Positions 9,300-17,214 are shown, counted from the first letter of the stretch. The stretch: DNA of 64,000 bases from UBA7662 sp036787895 (GCA_036787895.1 DAIQOK010000003.1:110475-174474); one strand, 5' to 3'. Notes: a model not told the origin generated them from the sequence alone. Translations and numbers: made by a program.

Positions 9300-10186
9300 A
9301 CGATCCCGGCAAACTCCTTCGGCTCTTTCGCGAGTTAAACCTATTGTCGGGTAGCAAACGGGGTTATACGGTACAGGAGTTAGCCGATAAGGTTGGCGTT
9401 TCCTACCGAACGGTTTATCGCGACCTCCGCATTTTCGAAGACACCGGTTTTGAGCTGATCCAACACCCCAGTTCCAAACGCTTCCGCCTTTCCCGGGCCG
9501 AAGACATCAGTGAAAACATCCACTTTAACCGCGAAGAAGCCGGTGCGCTGGAGGAAGCGCTGGTTGGTTTGCCCGAAGGTCCGTTGCGGCAGCTTTTGAT
9601 GGACAAAGTTCAGGCCCTCACCGGCTCGGCACAACAAGCCGGTTTAATGCACCGGCAGGCTGTATCGGCGAATTTTCAACTATTGGCTCAGGCCATACGC
9701 GATAAAAAGCAGGTGATGCTGCTCGACTACCAATCGGGCAATTCGCATCAGATCAGCAATCGTTTGGTCGAACCTTTTGCTTTTTCCGACCAGCTCAGCA
9801 CCGTACAATGCTATGAACCCGGCAGTGGCACCAATAAGTTTTTTAAGATTGAAAGAATTGGTCAGGTGAAGCTGGAGCAAATGCCCTGGCAATACGAAAT
9901 GCGTCACGAAGAAAAAAAGCAGGATGTATTCGGCATGACTTTACGCGAGCCTGTAACGGTGCAGTTTACACTTGGTTTGTTAAGCAGCAATTTGTTGCGA
10001 GAAGAATTTCCGGCTGCCGCAGTTCATCTAACTAAACTGGCCGATGGTCGACACCGGTTCGAAGGCCAGGTCGGCGGTTTTGACGCTGTGGGCCGTTTTG
10101 TATTGGGTCTCATCGATGATATAGAAGTAGATAGCCCACCGGCATTTATAACTTTCCTCCAGCAGAAAATCAGGCCGCTGCTTTAA
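9296..10186 (+). CDS. WYL-domain transcriptional regulator with N-terminal HTH
   Basis: A 296-residue regulator. Residues ~20-60 form a DeoR/HTH_11 winged helix (GYTVQELADKVGVSYRTVYRDLRIFEDTG). The middle and C-terminal parts match the WYL architecture (QAIRDKKQVMLLDYQSGNS... FKIERIGQVKL, then a WCX-like end). WYL regulators bind small ligands or nucleic acid signals. Four-base overlap with kynA suggests it controls, or is induced with, tryptophan catabolism. A TTGACA/TGTCAA inverted repeat 40 bases downstream is a possible target site. Specific ligand unknown. Confidence 0.87.
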   Translation: MNDPGKLLRLFRELNLLSGSKRGYTVQELADKVGVSYRTVYRDLRIFEDTGFELIQHPSSKRFRLSRAEDISENIHFNREEAGALEEALVGLPEGPLRQLLMDKVQALTGSAQQAGLMHRQAVSANFQLLAQAIRDKKQVMLLDYQSGNSHQISNRLVEPFAFSDQLSTVQCYEPGSGTNKFFKIERIGQVKLEQMPWQYEMRHEEKKQDVFGMTLREPVTVQFTLGLLSSNLLREEFPAAAVHLTKLADGRHRFEGQVGGFDAVGRFVLGLIDDIEVDSPPAFITFLQQKIRPLL

Positions 10187-10226
10187 TTACCCCTTCCTTT
10201 ACCCCTTTTTCAGTTGCTTTTGCAGC

Positions 10227-10243
10227 TTGACAGAAGGTGTCAA
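10227..10243. promoter_or_regulatory. Perfect 6+6 inverted repeat (TTGACA-5-TGTCAA), possible operator
   Basis: TTGACA and TGTCAA are separated by five bases, in the 97-bp gap between the WYL regulator and a small ORF. Palindromes of this size are typical regulator-binding sites, and a CATCTTTG near-match to the -7 box follows at 10254-10261. Assignment to the WYL protein is only inferred from proximity. Confidence 0.3.
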
Positions 10244-10283
10244 TTACCAACGACATCTTTGAATCAAGTTAAACGTAAAAGTC

Positions 10284-10394
10284 ATGAAAAACGAAATGGA
10301 ATACCCCGACATCCTCGACATGGTTCCCGCCGATGTGACCGATGTAGCCGCCTACTTTGCTTCTTTTGATCAGCCAGCTGCACAAGCCGCCTAG
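10284..10394 (+). CDS. Small hypothetical protein (36 aa)
   Basis: ATG at 10284, TAG at 10392-10394, encoding an acidic 36-residue peptide ending in FDQPAAQAA. It sits two bases upstream of the HIRAN-like gene in the same direction, so it probably shares its mRNA. No homology recognised. Support is its position, a sensible spacing to the next start and codon usage like the neighbours. Confidence 0.4.
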   Translation: MKNEMEYPDILDMVPADVTDVAAYFASFDQPAAQAA

Positions 10395-10396
10395 TT

Positions 10397-10756
10397 ATGG
10401 AAGCTTTACTCTCCCTCCCTTTCGCCTGGCGCTGGTCGCGCTGGGCTGAAAAAACGGCCGTAGTCAAAAACGGTAATCTCTTATGTGAAAGTTTTCTGGT
10501 GGTTGGTCAGCGCGACCTCAGTGGGCTCGCGCCCCATCAAAAACTCGACTTAAAACACAGTTTCGACAAATCCACTGGTATTCACCGATTCAGCCTCTAC
10601 CACAAAAAGCGTTTGCTGGGCTTTTTACCCCTGCCAGATGCCCAAAAACTAGCCGAAAACCAGTTGAGTGGCCATCGTTTGAGTTCGCGTATCAGTTGGT
10701 ATGCCCCCGATGCGCCTTATTGGGAAAAGTTGAAAGTCAGGATCAGCGCGATTTAG
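10397..10756 (+). CDS. HIRAN-like domain protein
   Basis: A 119-residue protein. The pattern of a conserved strand (LVVGQRDLSGL), a Leu/His stretch, then HKKRLLGFLPLPDAQKLAENQLSGHRLSSRISWY resembles the HIRAN fold, in which GYLP-like residues and a following helix are conserved and which binds DNA 3' ends in SNF2-type helicases. Here it is stand-alone. The match is by eye and partial. Its 3' end overlaps the convergent small membrane-protein gene by 14 bases. Confidence 0.5.
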   Translation: MEALLSLPFAWRWSRWAEKTAVVKNGNLLCESFLVVGQRDLSGLAPHQKLDLKHSFDKSTGIHRFSLYHKKRLLGFLPLPDAQKLAENQLSGHRLSSRISWYAPDAPYWEKLKVRISAI

Positions 10757-10949
10757 TATTGCGCTGAAAACGGCGGGTAAAGCCGCTGTTGAAGAGAATA
10801 TAGCCAATAAAAGCACCCAAACATAACAATTCGAGCCACCAGAGTTGTTTCCAGAGGGCGCTCACAAACAAACCGCCAATGGCAAAACCGGCAATAAAAT
10901 GTATGGCCGTTTTAGGTTTGGCAGCTGTTTCAAGGGTTTGTTTTTTCAT
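10743..10949 (-). CDS. Small two-helix membrane protein (68 aa)
   Basis: ATG at 10949, starting on the last base of the RidA stop (TGATG), so translationally coupled to it. Residues ~17-35 (AIHFIAGFAIGGLFVSAL) and ~40-57 (WLELLCLGAFIGYILF) are hydrophobic helices, followed by a basic tail. No family recognised. Conserved function unknown. Confidence 0.6.
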   Translation of the reverse strand: MKKQTLETAAKPKTAIHFIAGFAIGGLFVSALWKQLWWLELLCLGAFIGYILFNSGFTRRFQRNTKSR

Positions 10950-11386
10950 CACCCTTTGATTTCGGCTATACACTTCAATTCGATGGCGATAGGTGTGGGT
11001 AAAGCGCCCACTTCTACCGTTGTACGGCAAGGTTTTGGGTCGATACCCTCAAAATATTGGGCGTAAATTTTATTAAAAACGCGGAAGTCGCGCTGCATAT
11101 CGGTGAGAAAAACGGTTACATCCACCAAATCGGCCAGGGTGGCACCCGAAGCCCGTAAAACCGCTTCAACATTGGCAAAAACCGAATGTACCTGAGCTTC
11201 AAAATCGAAGCTCTGGAAATTCCCGCTTTTGTCGAGTTGAAGGCCGGGTACCTGCGGGTCACTGGCACTGGTACCGGCTGCCCGGGGACCAATACCGCTC
11301 AAGAAGAGCAGATTGCCCACCTTACGGGCATGCGGATAAGCGCCTACGGCACCGGGCGCATTGTTGGTGTTTATTTGCGAGCTCAT
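10949..11386 (-). CDS. RidA/YjgF-family deaminase, probable 2-aminomuconate deaminase
   Basis: A 145-residue Rid-family protein. The N-terminal NAPGAVGAYPHARKVGNLLFLSGIGPR and the central ADLVDVTVFLTDM and RTTVEVGALPTP segments match the subgroup used in kynurenine and 2-nitrobenzoate pathways as 2-aminomuconate deaminase more closely than the housekeeping RidA type. The Arg of CRTTVE is the conserved ligand-binding Arg. That pathway role is inferred from the nearby tryptophan dioxygenase (8346) and aminomuconate-semialdehyde-type dehydrogenase (13611). A generic imine deaminase is the alternative. Confidence 0.8.
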   Translation of the reverse strand: MSSQINTNNAPGAVGAYPHARKVGNLLFLSGIGPRAAGTSASDPQVPGLQLDKSGNFQSFDFEAQVHSVFANVEAVLRASGATLADLVDVTVFLTDMQRDFRVFNKIYAQYFEGIDPKPCRTTVEVGALPTPIAIELKCIAEIKG

Positions 11387-11420
11387 AAATTATCGTTCTT
11401 ACAAAAATGCCTTTTTTTTA

Positions 11421-12310
11421 AACACGGAGGGCACGGAGAGACACGGAGTTTTGGCGTTTGTGCGGCATTCGGTTTAACGGAGTATTTGGTTAAACGGACT
11501 NNNNNNNNNNNNNNNNNNNNNNNNNNNNNNNNNNNNNNNNNNNNNNNNNNNNNNNNNNNNNNNNNNNNNNNNNNNNNNNNNNNNNNNNNNNNNNNNNNNN
11601 GAGTTTTGGCGTTTGTGCGGCATTCGGTTTAACGGAGTATTTGGTTAAACGGACTATTGTACGGCGAAAGGTTAAACGGTAGTTGAGCGAAGTCGAAACC
11701 CCGTTATCCCCGGCAGGCCCGGGCATCAAGCGCATCATGAGCGAAAATTGAGTTCATCGAACTTTTAGTCGAAAGATGCAGCCGAGATGGTTGGTAAAAC
11801 GAATTCCATCACCTCTTGAAAGCGCAAGATTTTTAAACACGGAGAGACACGGAGTTTTGGCGTTTGTGCGGCATTCGGTTAAACGGAGTATTTGGTTAAA
11901 CGGACTTTTGTACGGCGAAAGGTTAAACGGTGGTTGAGCGAAGTCGAAACCCCGTTATCCCCGGCAGGTCCGGGCATCGAGCGCATCATAAGCAAAAAGT
12001 GAGTTTACCGAACTTTTAGCCGAATGATGCAGCCGAGATGATTAGAAAGACGAATTCTACTAACTTTTCGAGATACAGGATTTTTCAACACGGAGGGCAC
12101 GGAGAGACACGGAGTTTTGGCGTTTGTGCAGCATTCGGTTTAACGGAGTATTTGGTTAAACGGACTTTTGTACGGCGAAAGGTTGAACGCTGGTTGAGCG
12201 AAGTCGAAACCCCGTTATCCCCGGCAGGTCCGGGCATCGAGCGCATCATGAGCGAAAAGTGAGTTCATCGAACTTTTAGTCGAAAGATGCAGCCGAGATG
12301 ATTAGAAAGA
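11421..12310. repeat. Tandem array of ~250-260-bp intergenic repeats
   Basis: At least four near-identical units. The landmark GAGTTTTGGCGTTTGTG occurs at 11446, 11601, 11852 and 12112, giving clear periods of 251 and 260. Each unit runs from a CACGGAGGGCACGGAGAG-like start through TTAAACGG motifs and GGTTGAGCGAAGTCGAAACC to a GATGCAGCCGAGATG end. A fifth, degraded start lies at 12347. Units lack long ORFs and vary by point changes and a 9-bp indel. The N gap lies inside the array. Related fragments appear at 26.4, 27.4 and 54.8 kb. The following 12311-12634 holds only degenerate remnants and no gene. Confidence 0.9.
11501..11600. other. Assembly gap (100 N) inside the repeat array
   Basis: The 55 bases before the gap and the 55 bases after it are the same repeat segment. 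With a 251-260-bp period the missing stretch should be about 200 bases, so 100 is a placeholder. Confidence 0.95.
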
Positions 12311-12634
12311 CGAATTCTACTAACTTATCGAGCCGCAGTCTTTTTTAACACTGAGGGCACGGAGGGCACGGATTTTCGCTGAGTCGGGGATTTTTTGCGA
12401 CCATAGCGACCTTTGCGCCGTTGCGAGAAAAAGAAATTGTCACCTAAGTAATTCTTAGGGTTAGTCCTCTTCTGATCATCTCGACTCAAGTCTTCGAGAA
12501 CCTCAGACTTGGCTCGATGCCCGGTTGTTGTCAAAGAAACCGTTGCCTTCGACTTCAGGCACCGGTTTTATTAAATCTAATCCGTTTAACCAACCGTTCG
12601 ACAAACTCACGACAAGAAACTCCAAAAACCCCGT

Positions 12635-13630
12635 TTAACCCAAAACGTGTTTTTTGTTCTGCATCAGCAATCCCAAATCCCACTCCAATTGCCTTTTAAA
12701 GCTTTGGCTTCGCACCGGGCAGTTTTCAATGGCGCAGAGGCTGCAGCTTGTCGGCAGACAAGGATCTACATGAATAAAAAACTCCATACGCGTGCCGAAA
12801 GCGTCTTGCAGAAGCGCATCTAGCTTGTCCAATTCGGCATGGGCTTGTTCCAGGTCGAAATAACGCGGTAGAGTGAGGTGTCCATCGAGATGGAGGGTGG
12901 TGCCGTATTTGATCAGGCGCACGTTGTGGATATCGATCCAGTTGGGGCGGCGGTTGTTTTTAACTACGGTTAACAGTTGGTGAAGCAGCTCTTCATCGGC
13001 CTCGTCCATAATGCCGGCTACGGAGGGTTTGAGGATGGTGTAACTCGTATAAACCAAAAATGCGCCGAAAAGAATGGCCACGGCGCTATCTATCCAGAGC
13101 CAGCCGGTGAATTGTAATAAAAGCAGTCCTACAACCAGTCCAACTGTGCTCCAGGCATCGCTTTGCAGGTGTTTGCCTGAGGCGATGGCTGGCAGACTGT
13201 TCTCGTGTTTGCCTTTGCGGATGGATACCCAGCCAAGTGTATAATTCACCAACCCAGCAGTTGCTGTAATCCATATGCCGGTATCGAGAGCGTGAACGGG
13301 TTCCGGGAACCAGAGGTTATACAAACTTTTACCAACAATCAAAAGTCCGGCAACACCCAGTAAGGCCCCTTCAATGCCGGCTGCGAGAAATTCGATTTTA
13401 CCGTGACCATAAGGGTGATTGGCATCCTTAGGCAAAGCCGATAAATACAGGCTATACCAGGTAAATGCCCCGGCTAGCACATTCACAATACTTTCGGTGG
13501 CATCGGTGAGTATGGCGTTTGAATCGGTGATAAGCCAGGCGGTGAACTTGGCCAGCATCAGTACCACGCCTACCACAACAATGAGTCGTTGCAGACTTAC
13601 CGGATTACGTTCAATAGCGGATACAAACAT
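12635..13630 (-). CDS. Cation diffusion facilitator (CDF) family metal transporter
   Basis: A 331-residue inner-membrane efflux protein for divalent metals such as Zn2+, Fe2+ or Cd2+. About six hydrophobic helices are present, with the metal-site motifs TDATESIVN (helix 2 Asp), HPYGHGKIE after helix 2, and HLQSD (helix 5 HxxxD). The C-terminal cytoplasmic domain (residues ~215-300) is followed by a Cys cluster, DPCLPTSCSLCAIENC, which may bind metal. Its start overlaps the 3' end of the upstream aldehyde dehydrogenase gene by 20 bases, so both are on one transcript. Metal specificity cannot be read from the sequence. Confidence 0.9.
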   Translation of the reverse strand: MFVSAIERNPVSLQRLIVVVGVVLMLAKFTAWLITDSNAILTDATESIVNVLAGAFTWYSLYLSALPKDANHPYGHGKIEFLAAGIEGALLGVAGLLIVGKSLYNLWFPEPVHALDTGIWITATAGLVNYTLGWVSIRKGKHENSLPAIASGKHLQSDAWSTVGLVVGLLLLQFTGWLWIDSAVAILFGAFLVYTSYTILKPSVAGIMDEADEELLHQLLTVVKNNRRPNWIDIHNVRLIKYGTTLHLDGHLTLPRYFDLEQAHAELDKLDALLQDAFGTRMEFFIHVDPCLPTSCSLCAIENCPVRSQSFKRQLEWDLGLLMQNKKHVLG

Positions 13631-15047
13631 TAGTCGCCTCCGTGAAAAACTTCAGCGCATCCCAACCGCCTTCACGACCCACACCCGAGGCTTTGGCGCC
13701 TCCAAAAGGCGTACGTAAATCGCGGAGCAACCAGCAATTCACCCAGACAATGCCAAACTTGAGGGCAGACGACATGCGTTGACTGCGACTCAGGTTCTCC
13801 GTCCAGAGTTGTGCGGCCAGTCCGTATACTGTATCATTCGCCATGGCCAGGGCTTCAGCTTCCGTATCAAAAGGAATCAGCGTAACCACAGGGCCGAAAA
13901 TTTCTTCCTGGTTGGTGCGGCAGCTGTTGGGTAGATTTTCGAAGACAGTCGGCTCGATAAACCAACCCTTTTCGCATCTCCCCGAAACTTTAACCGCCTT
14001 ACCCCCAGTGAGCAGTTTGCCACCTTCCTCCTGGGCAAGTTGGATATAACTTAGCACTTTTTCAAAATGTGGCTGACTCACTATCGCCCCCAAATCGGGA
14101 TTGGTGATAGGGTCATCTACCGTAAGCGCTTTCACTTTAGCGACAAAATCACTGCGGAAACGCTCGTAAATAGATCTTTCGATCAACAAACGGGAGCCAC
14201 AGAGACATATTTCGCCTTGGTTGGTGAAAGAAGAACGTACGGCCGAGTTCAGCGCCTTGTCGTAATCGGCATCGGCGAAAATGATGTTGGGGTTTTTACC
14301 GCCCAGCTCCAGCGACAACTTTTTAAACATTGGCGCAGCTGTACGGGCAATGGTAGCGCCGGTGAGTGTGCCGCCGGTAAACGAAATGGCAGGGATATCG
14401 GGATGTTCGCTCATCGCCTGACCCACTTTGGGGCCCAGACCAAAAACGATATTCAGCACCCCGGCCGGAAAACCCGCTTCAATGCACAATTCGCATAACA
14501 AATAGGCTGTTGCCGGGGTGATTTCGGAAGGTTTGGCTACCACCGTATTGCCGGCAGCCAGGGCAGGCGCAATTTTCCAGCTGAAGAGGTATAAGGGTAA
14601 ATTCCACGGTGATATACAGCCTACTACGCCTATGGGTTGGCGCAAGGTATAGTTGATAGCAGCACCGTCGGTATGATGCGATTCGCTGGCAAAATGTTGG
14701 ATGGCCGTGGCGAAAAAGCGGAAATTATCGACTGCCCGGGGAATATCCATGCGTGTAGCCAAGGCGACCGGTTTGCCCTGGTCGCGGCTTTCGGCGGCGG
14801 CGAGTTTGTCGAGATCACGTTCGATTAAGTCGGCGAGGCGGTTCAACAAACGGGCTCTTTCACCCACCGGGGTTTTTGCCCAGGCTGGGAAGGCTGCTTT
14901 GGCGGATATTGTTGCAGCTGCAACATCTTCGGCGCCTGAATCTGGCAAACGGCCATATACCTGAGCTGTAGCCGGTTCATAATTATCCAGCCAACTACCG
15001 CTGAGGGCGGGTTGGAGTTGGCCGTTGATGTAGTTGAGGATTTCCAT
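13611..15047 (-). CDS. 2-aminomuconate/2-hydroxymuconate semialdehyde-type aldehyde dehydrogenase
   Basis: A 478-residue NAD+-dependent ALDH. Seen: SPWNLPLYLFSWKIAPALAAGNTVVAKPSE cofactor region, SFTGGTLTG, ELGGKNPNIIF with the general-base Glu, the nucleophilic Cys in NQGEICLCGSR, and WVNCWLLRDLRTPFGG near the C-terminus. The CLCGSR and NCWLLRDLRTPFGG variants are those of aminomuconate- and hydroxymuconate-semialdehyde dehydrogenases (AMSDH, ALDH8A1). Together with RidA and tryptophan dioxygenase this supports a kynurenine-pathway branch through 2-aminomuconate. Its 3' end overlaps the CDF gene. A toxin-antitoxin pair lies just upstream, separating it from the SDR gene. Confidence 0.88.
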   Translation of the reverse strand: MEILNYINGQLQPALSGSWLDNYEPATAQVYGRLPDSGAEDVAAATISAKAAFPAWAKTPVGERARLLNRLADLIERDLDKLAAAESRDQGKPVALATRMDIPRAVDNFRFFATAIQHFASESHHTDGAAINYTLRQPIGVVGCISPWNLPLYLFSWKIAPALAAGNTVVAKPSEITPATAYLLCELCIEAGFPAGVLNIVFGLGPKVGQAMSEHPDIPAISFTGGTLTGATIARTAAPMFKKLSLELGGKNPNIIFADADYDKALNSAVRSSFTNQGEICLCGSRLLIERSIYERFRSDFVAKVKALTVDDPITNPDLGAIVSQPHFEKVLSYIQLAQEEGGKLLTGGKAVKVSGRCEKGWFIEPTVFENLPNSCRTNQEEIFGPVVTLIPFDTEAEALAMANDTVYGLAAQLWTENLSRSQRMSSALKFGIVWVNCWLLRDLRTPFGGAKASGVGREGGWDALKFFTEATNVCIRY

Positions 15048-15074
15048 AAAAACGCCAGATTTCTGGTGAATTAA

Positions 15075-15437
15075 TTAATCTAAAAGTAAAAAAGTGGTTT
15101 TCTCCTGGTCAATTTCCAATAAAAAATGAGGCATTACAGATAATCTATGAATTAACCCAATATGTTTTTTGAGTAATTCCAATAACGTTTTATGACTTGT
15201 ATTTCCTGAATTAATCTTCACCAATTGCTTTGGAGATTTCTTGAGCAAATGTTGATTTTTAAAATCGGCATCTTTCGATATTAAAATCAAACCATGGATA
15301 TCTGCATAAGCAGAAATCATTTCATCTTTCGTAAAGTAGCCGTCAAGTATATTATTTACATGTGTTGCTTCAAATCCCTGGATGTTTAACCATTTAACCA
15401 GCCTAAGGGATATAGGCACGTCACATAAAAATTTCAC
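15075..15437 (-). CDS. DUF5615 PIN-like toxin
   Basis: A 120-residue PIN-superfamily protein of the DUF5615 type. The N-terminal MKFLCDVPISLRLVKWL and the later DEMISAYADIHGLILISKDADF carry the acidic residues of the PIN ribonuclease site; in most homologues the first motif reads LxDxNLS. It overlaps the DUF433 gene by four bases (ATGA), the usual antitoxin-first order of this VapBC-like pair. Base composition is lower in GC than the flanking catabolic genes, consistent with recent arrival. Target RNA unknown. Confidence 0.82.
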   Translation of the reverse strand: MKFLCDVPISLRLVKWLNIQGFEATHVNNILDGYFTKDEMISAYADIHGLILISKDADFKNQHLLKKSPKQLVKINSGNTSHKTLLELLKKHIGLIHRLSVMPHFLLEIDQEKTTFLLLD

Positions 15438-15661
15438 GCGACCTCTTGGGTAGTTTGACCAGAAACAGAAAGTTGTGCATAGTACAATGCGGCTTTAATG
15501 TCATCTGGCTCCAATTCAGGATGCTCTTCCAATATCTCAGCATTTGACATTCCACTCCCGAGCATATCCAAAATCACCGCAACTGGCCATCGCATTCCAC
15601 GAATACATGGCTTGCCATGACAGATGTCTGGGTCTATAGTAATTCGATCTAAGAGTCTCAT
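15434..15661 (-). CDS. DUF433 antitoxin
   Basis: A 75-residue protein from the ATG at 15661. DRITIDPDICHGKPCIRGMRWPVAVILDML is the DUF433 signature, a helix-turn-helix-like fold found as the antitoxin partner of DUF5615 PIN toxins. ILEEHPELEPDDIKAALYYA is the second conserved block. It precedes and overlaps the toxin gene. A TAAATTTG box 14 bases upstream is a likely promoter. Confidence 0.85.
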   Translation of the reverse strand: MRLLDRITIDPDICHGKPCIRGMRWPVAVILDMLGSGMSNAEILEEHPELEPDDIKAALYYAQLSVSGQTTQEVA

Positions 15662-15675
15662 ATCTAATGAATAAA

Positions 15676-15683
15676 CAAATTTA
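15676..15683 (-). promoter_or_regulatory. -7 promoter box TAAATTTG of the DUF433/DUF5615 module
   Basis: Exact TAnnTTTG match 14 bases upstream of the antitoxin ATG, within the gap between the SDR stop and the module. Confidence 0.5.
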
Positions 15684-15692
15684 ACGAAATAT

Positions 15693-16484
15693 CTACAAAC
15701 TTCCCGTTCTGCCGCCATCTACCGGCACATTGATGCCGTTAATGTAAGCAGCGGAGGGGGTGGCTAAAAAGGCAACGGCGGCGGCAATTTCTTTGGCTTC
15801 TCCAAAACGACCGGCCGGGATTTCGGCCAACATTTCAGCTTCCACCTCAGCACGCTGGTGACCGGTTTTGGCGGCCTTACCATCTAATATACTCTCCAAA
15901 CGCACAGTTTTGGTCGCTCCCGGCAATACATTGTTCACCGTAACCCCAAAAGGCGCTACTTCATTCGACAATGTTTTGGCCCAATTCGCCACTGCTGCGC
16001 GTATGGTATTACTCACACCCAAACCCTTCAACGGAATTTTTACCGAAGTAGAGATGATGTTTATGATACGCCCGTAATTGGCGGTTTTCATACCCGGCAA
16101 CAATAAAGTAGCCAGCAAATGATTGGCGAGCAGGTGATTTTGAAAGGCGGTGAGAAATTCTCCTGAAGTAGCTGCTCCCACAAGACCTGCAGGCGGACCA
16201 CCGGTATTATTGACCAAAATATGGGCAGAATTGCCTGCAAAAAGCCAGTTTTTAACGGCTGTTTCCAGCGCGTTTAAATCGGCAAAATCAACGGCGATAT
16301 AATCGTGTTTTTGACCTTCGCGGCTCGGTAAAGCATCGCGGACTTCTGCCAGGCGTTCGGCATTACGTGCGAGCAACACCACATTCGCGCCTAGTTGGGC
16401 CAGTTGTTCGGCACAGGCCCGGCCTATACCCTGGCTGCTCCCGCAGACAAAAGCGGTTTTCCCGCTGAGTTGAATATCAAACAT
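15693..16484 (-). CDS. Atypical short-chain dehydrogenase/reductase lacking the YxxxK pair
   Basis: A 263-residue Rossmann protein from the ATG at 16484. The cofactor motif is VCGSSQGIG and the NNAG equivalent is NNTGG. Where classical SDRs have Ser-x12-Tyr-xxx-Lys, this one reads STSVKIPLKGLGVSNTIR, so Tyr and Lys are replaced by a SNxxR arrangement. The rest (NNVLPGATKTVRLE, PAGRFGEAKEIAAAVAFLATP, INGINVPVDGG) is standard. Members of this subgroup often accompany kynurenine-degradation genes in Bacteroidota, by my recollection. It overlaps the end of nth by eight bases. Substrate unknown. Confidence 0.82.
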   Translation of the reverse strand: MFDIQLSGKTAFVCGSSQGIGRACAEQLAQLGANVVLLARNAERLAEVRDALPSREGQKHDYIAVDFADLNALETAVKNWLFAGNSAHILVNNTGGPPAGLVGAATSGEFLTAFQNHLLANHLLATLLLPGMKTANYGRIINIISTSVKIPLKGLGVSNTIRAAVANWAKTLSNEVAPFGVTVNNVLPGATKTVRLESILDGKAAKTGHQRAEVEAEMLAEIPAGRFGEAKEIAAAVAFLATPSAAYINGINVPVDGGRTGSL

Positions 16485-17148
16485 CTTGTAATTTTTGAAC
16501 AGCAGTTTTGGGTTGCTGCTTCTGAAAATAAGCACAAACGGGCCGGAGGGCACATTCGCCGCATTTAGGTTTACGCGCCACACACACATAACGGCCATGT
16601 AAAATGAGCCAGTGGTGTGCACGGGAAATAAGCATTTCGGGTAAATATTTGACCAGCTGTTTTTCAGTTTCAAGCGGGGTTTTGGCCTTTACGGTTAAGC
16701 CCAATCGAGCCGAAACCCGAAACACATGTGTATCGACCGCCATGGCCGGTTTGTTGAAGATGACTGAGGCTATGACATTGGCGGTTTTACGCCCTACACC
16801 CGGAATTTTAACCAAATCGTTGATTTCAGACGGCACTTCACCCCCAAATTCATCAATCAGCACCCGGGCCAGGCCCATAAGGTGTTTGGTTTTATTGTTG
16901 GGGTAAGAAATGCTGCGGATAAGACTAAAAATCTCTTCCTCGCTGCCCTGTGCCAAGGCAAATACATCGGGAAAACGTTGAAAAAGTGCCGGTGTGGTGA
17001 GATTTACCCGTTTATCGGTGCATTGTGCCGACAAAACCACCGCCACCAACAACTCATACGGATTGCCATAAAACAACTCCGTTTCGGCCACGGGAGCCGT
17101 ATGCAGAAAGTGGTCGATGACAAAGGCAAAACGTTCTTGTCGGCGCAT
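16477..17148 (-). CDS. nth: Endonuclease III (DNA glycosylase/AP lyase)
   Basis: A 223-residue base-excision repair enzyme removing oxidised pyrimidines. Seen: QCTDKRVN, the helix-hairpin-helix LVKIPGVGRKTANV with the catalytic Lys, VDTHVFRVS with the catalytic Asp, and a C-terminal 4Fe-4S loop with CX6CX2CX5C spacing (CVARKPKCGECALRPVC). The ATG at 17148 is preceded by a near-ideal promoter (TTTG-19-TATTTTCG) ending three bases upstream, which decides the start against a longer alternative at 17181. A partial copy of its 5' third lies at 18121-18470 beyond the BRO gene. Confidence 0.93.
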   Translation of the reverse strand: MRRQERFAFVIDHFLHTAPVAETELFYGNPYELLVAVVLSAQCTDKRVNLTTPALFQRFPDVFALAQGSEEEIFSLIRSISYPNNKTKHLMGLARVLIDEFGGEVPSEINDLVKIPGVGRKTANVIASVIFNKPAMAVDTHVFRVSARLGLTVKAKTPLETEKQLVKYLPEMLISRAHHWLILHGRYVCVARKPKCGECALRPVCAYFQKQQPKTAVQKLQDV

Positions 17149-17151
17149 GGC

Positions 17152-17182
17152 CGAAAATACGGAGAAAGGCGGCTGAATCAAA
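17152..17182 (-). promoter_or_regulatory. nth promoter (TTTG, 19-bp spacer, TATTTTCG)
   Basis: The -33 TTTG (17179-17182) and -7 TATTTTCG (17152-17159) are separated by exactly 19 bases, the preferred Bacteroidota spacing. The -7 box ends three bases before the ATG, predicting a leaderless mRNA. The same elements are kept in the duplicated copy near 18470. Confidence 0.65.
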
Positions 17183-17214
17183 TGGTTTAAAACGCATTCG
17201 CTATCAAGCCGCTT

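Noticed and set aside
12038..12262. Short frames inside the repeat array
   Set aside because: The same frames recur in each unit with stops and indels, so they are by-products of the repeat.
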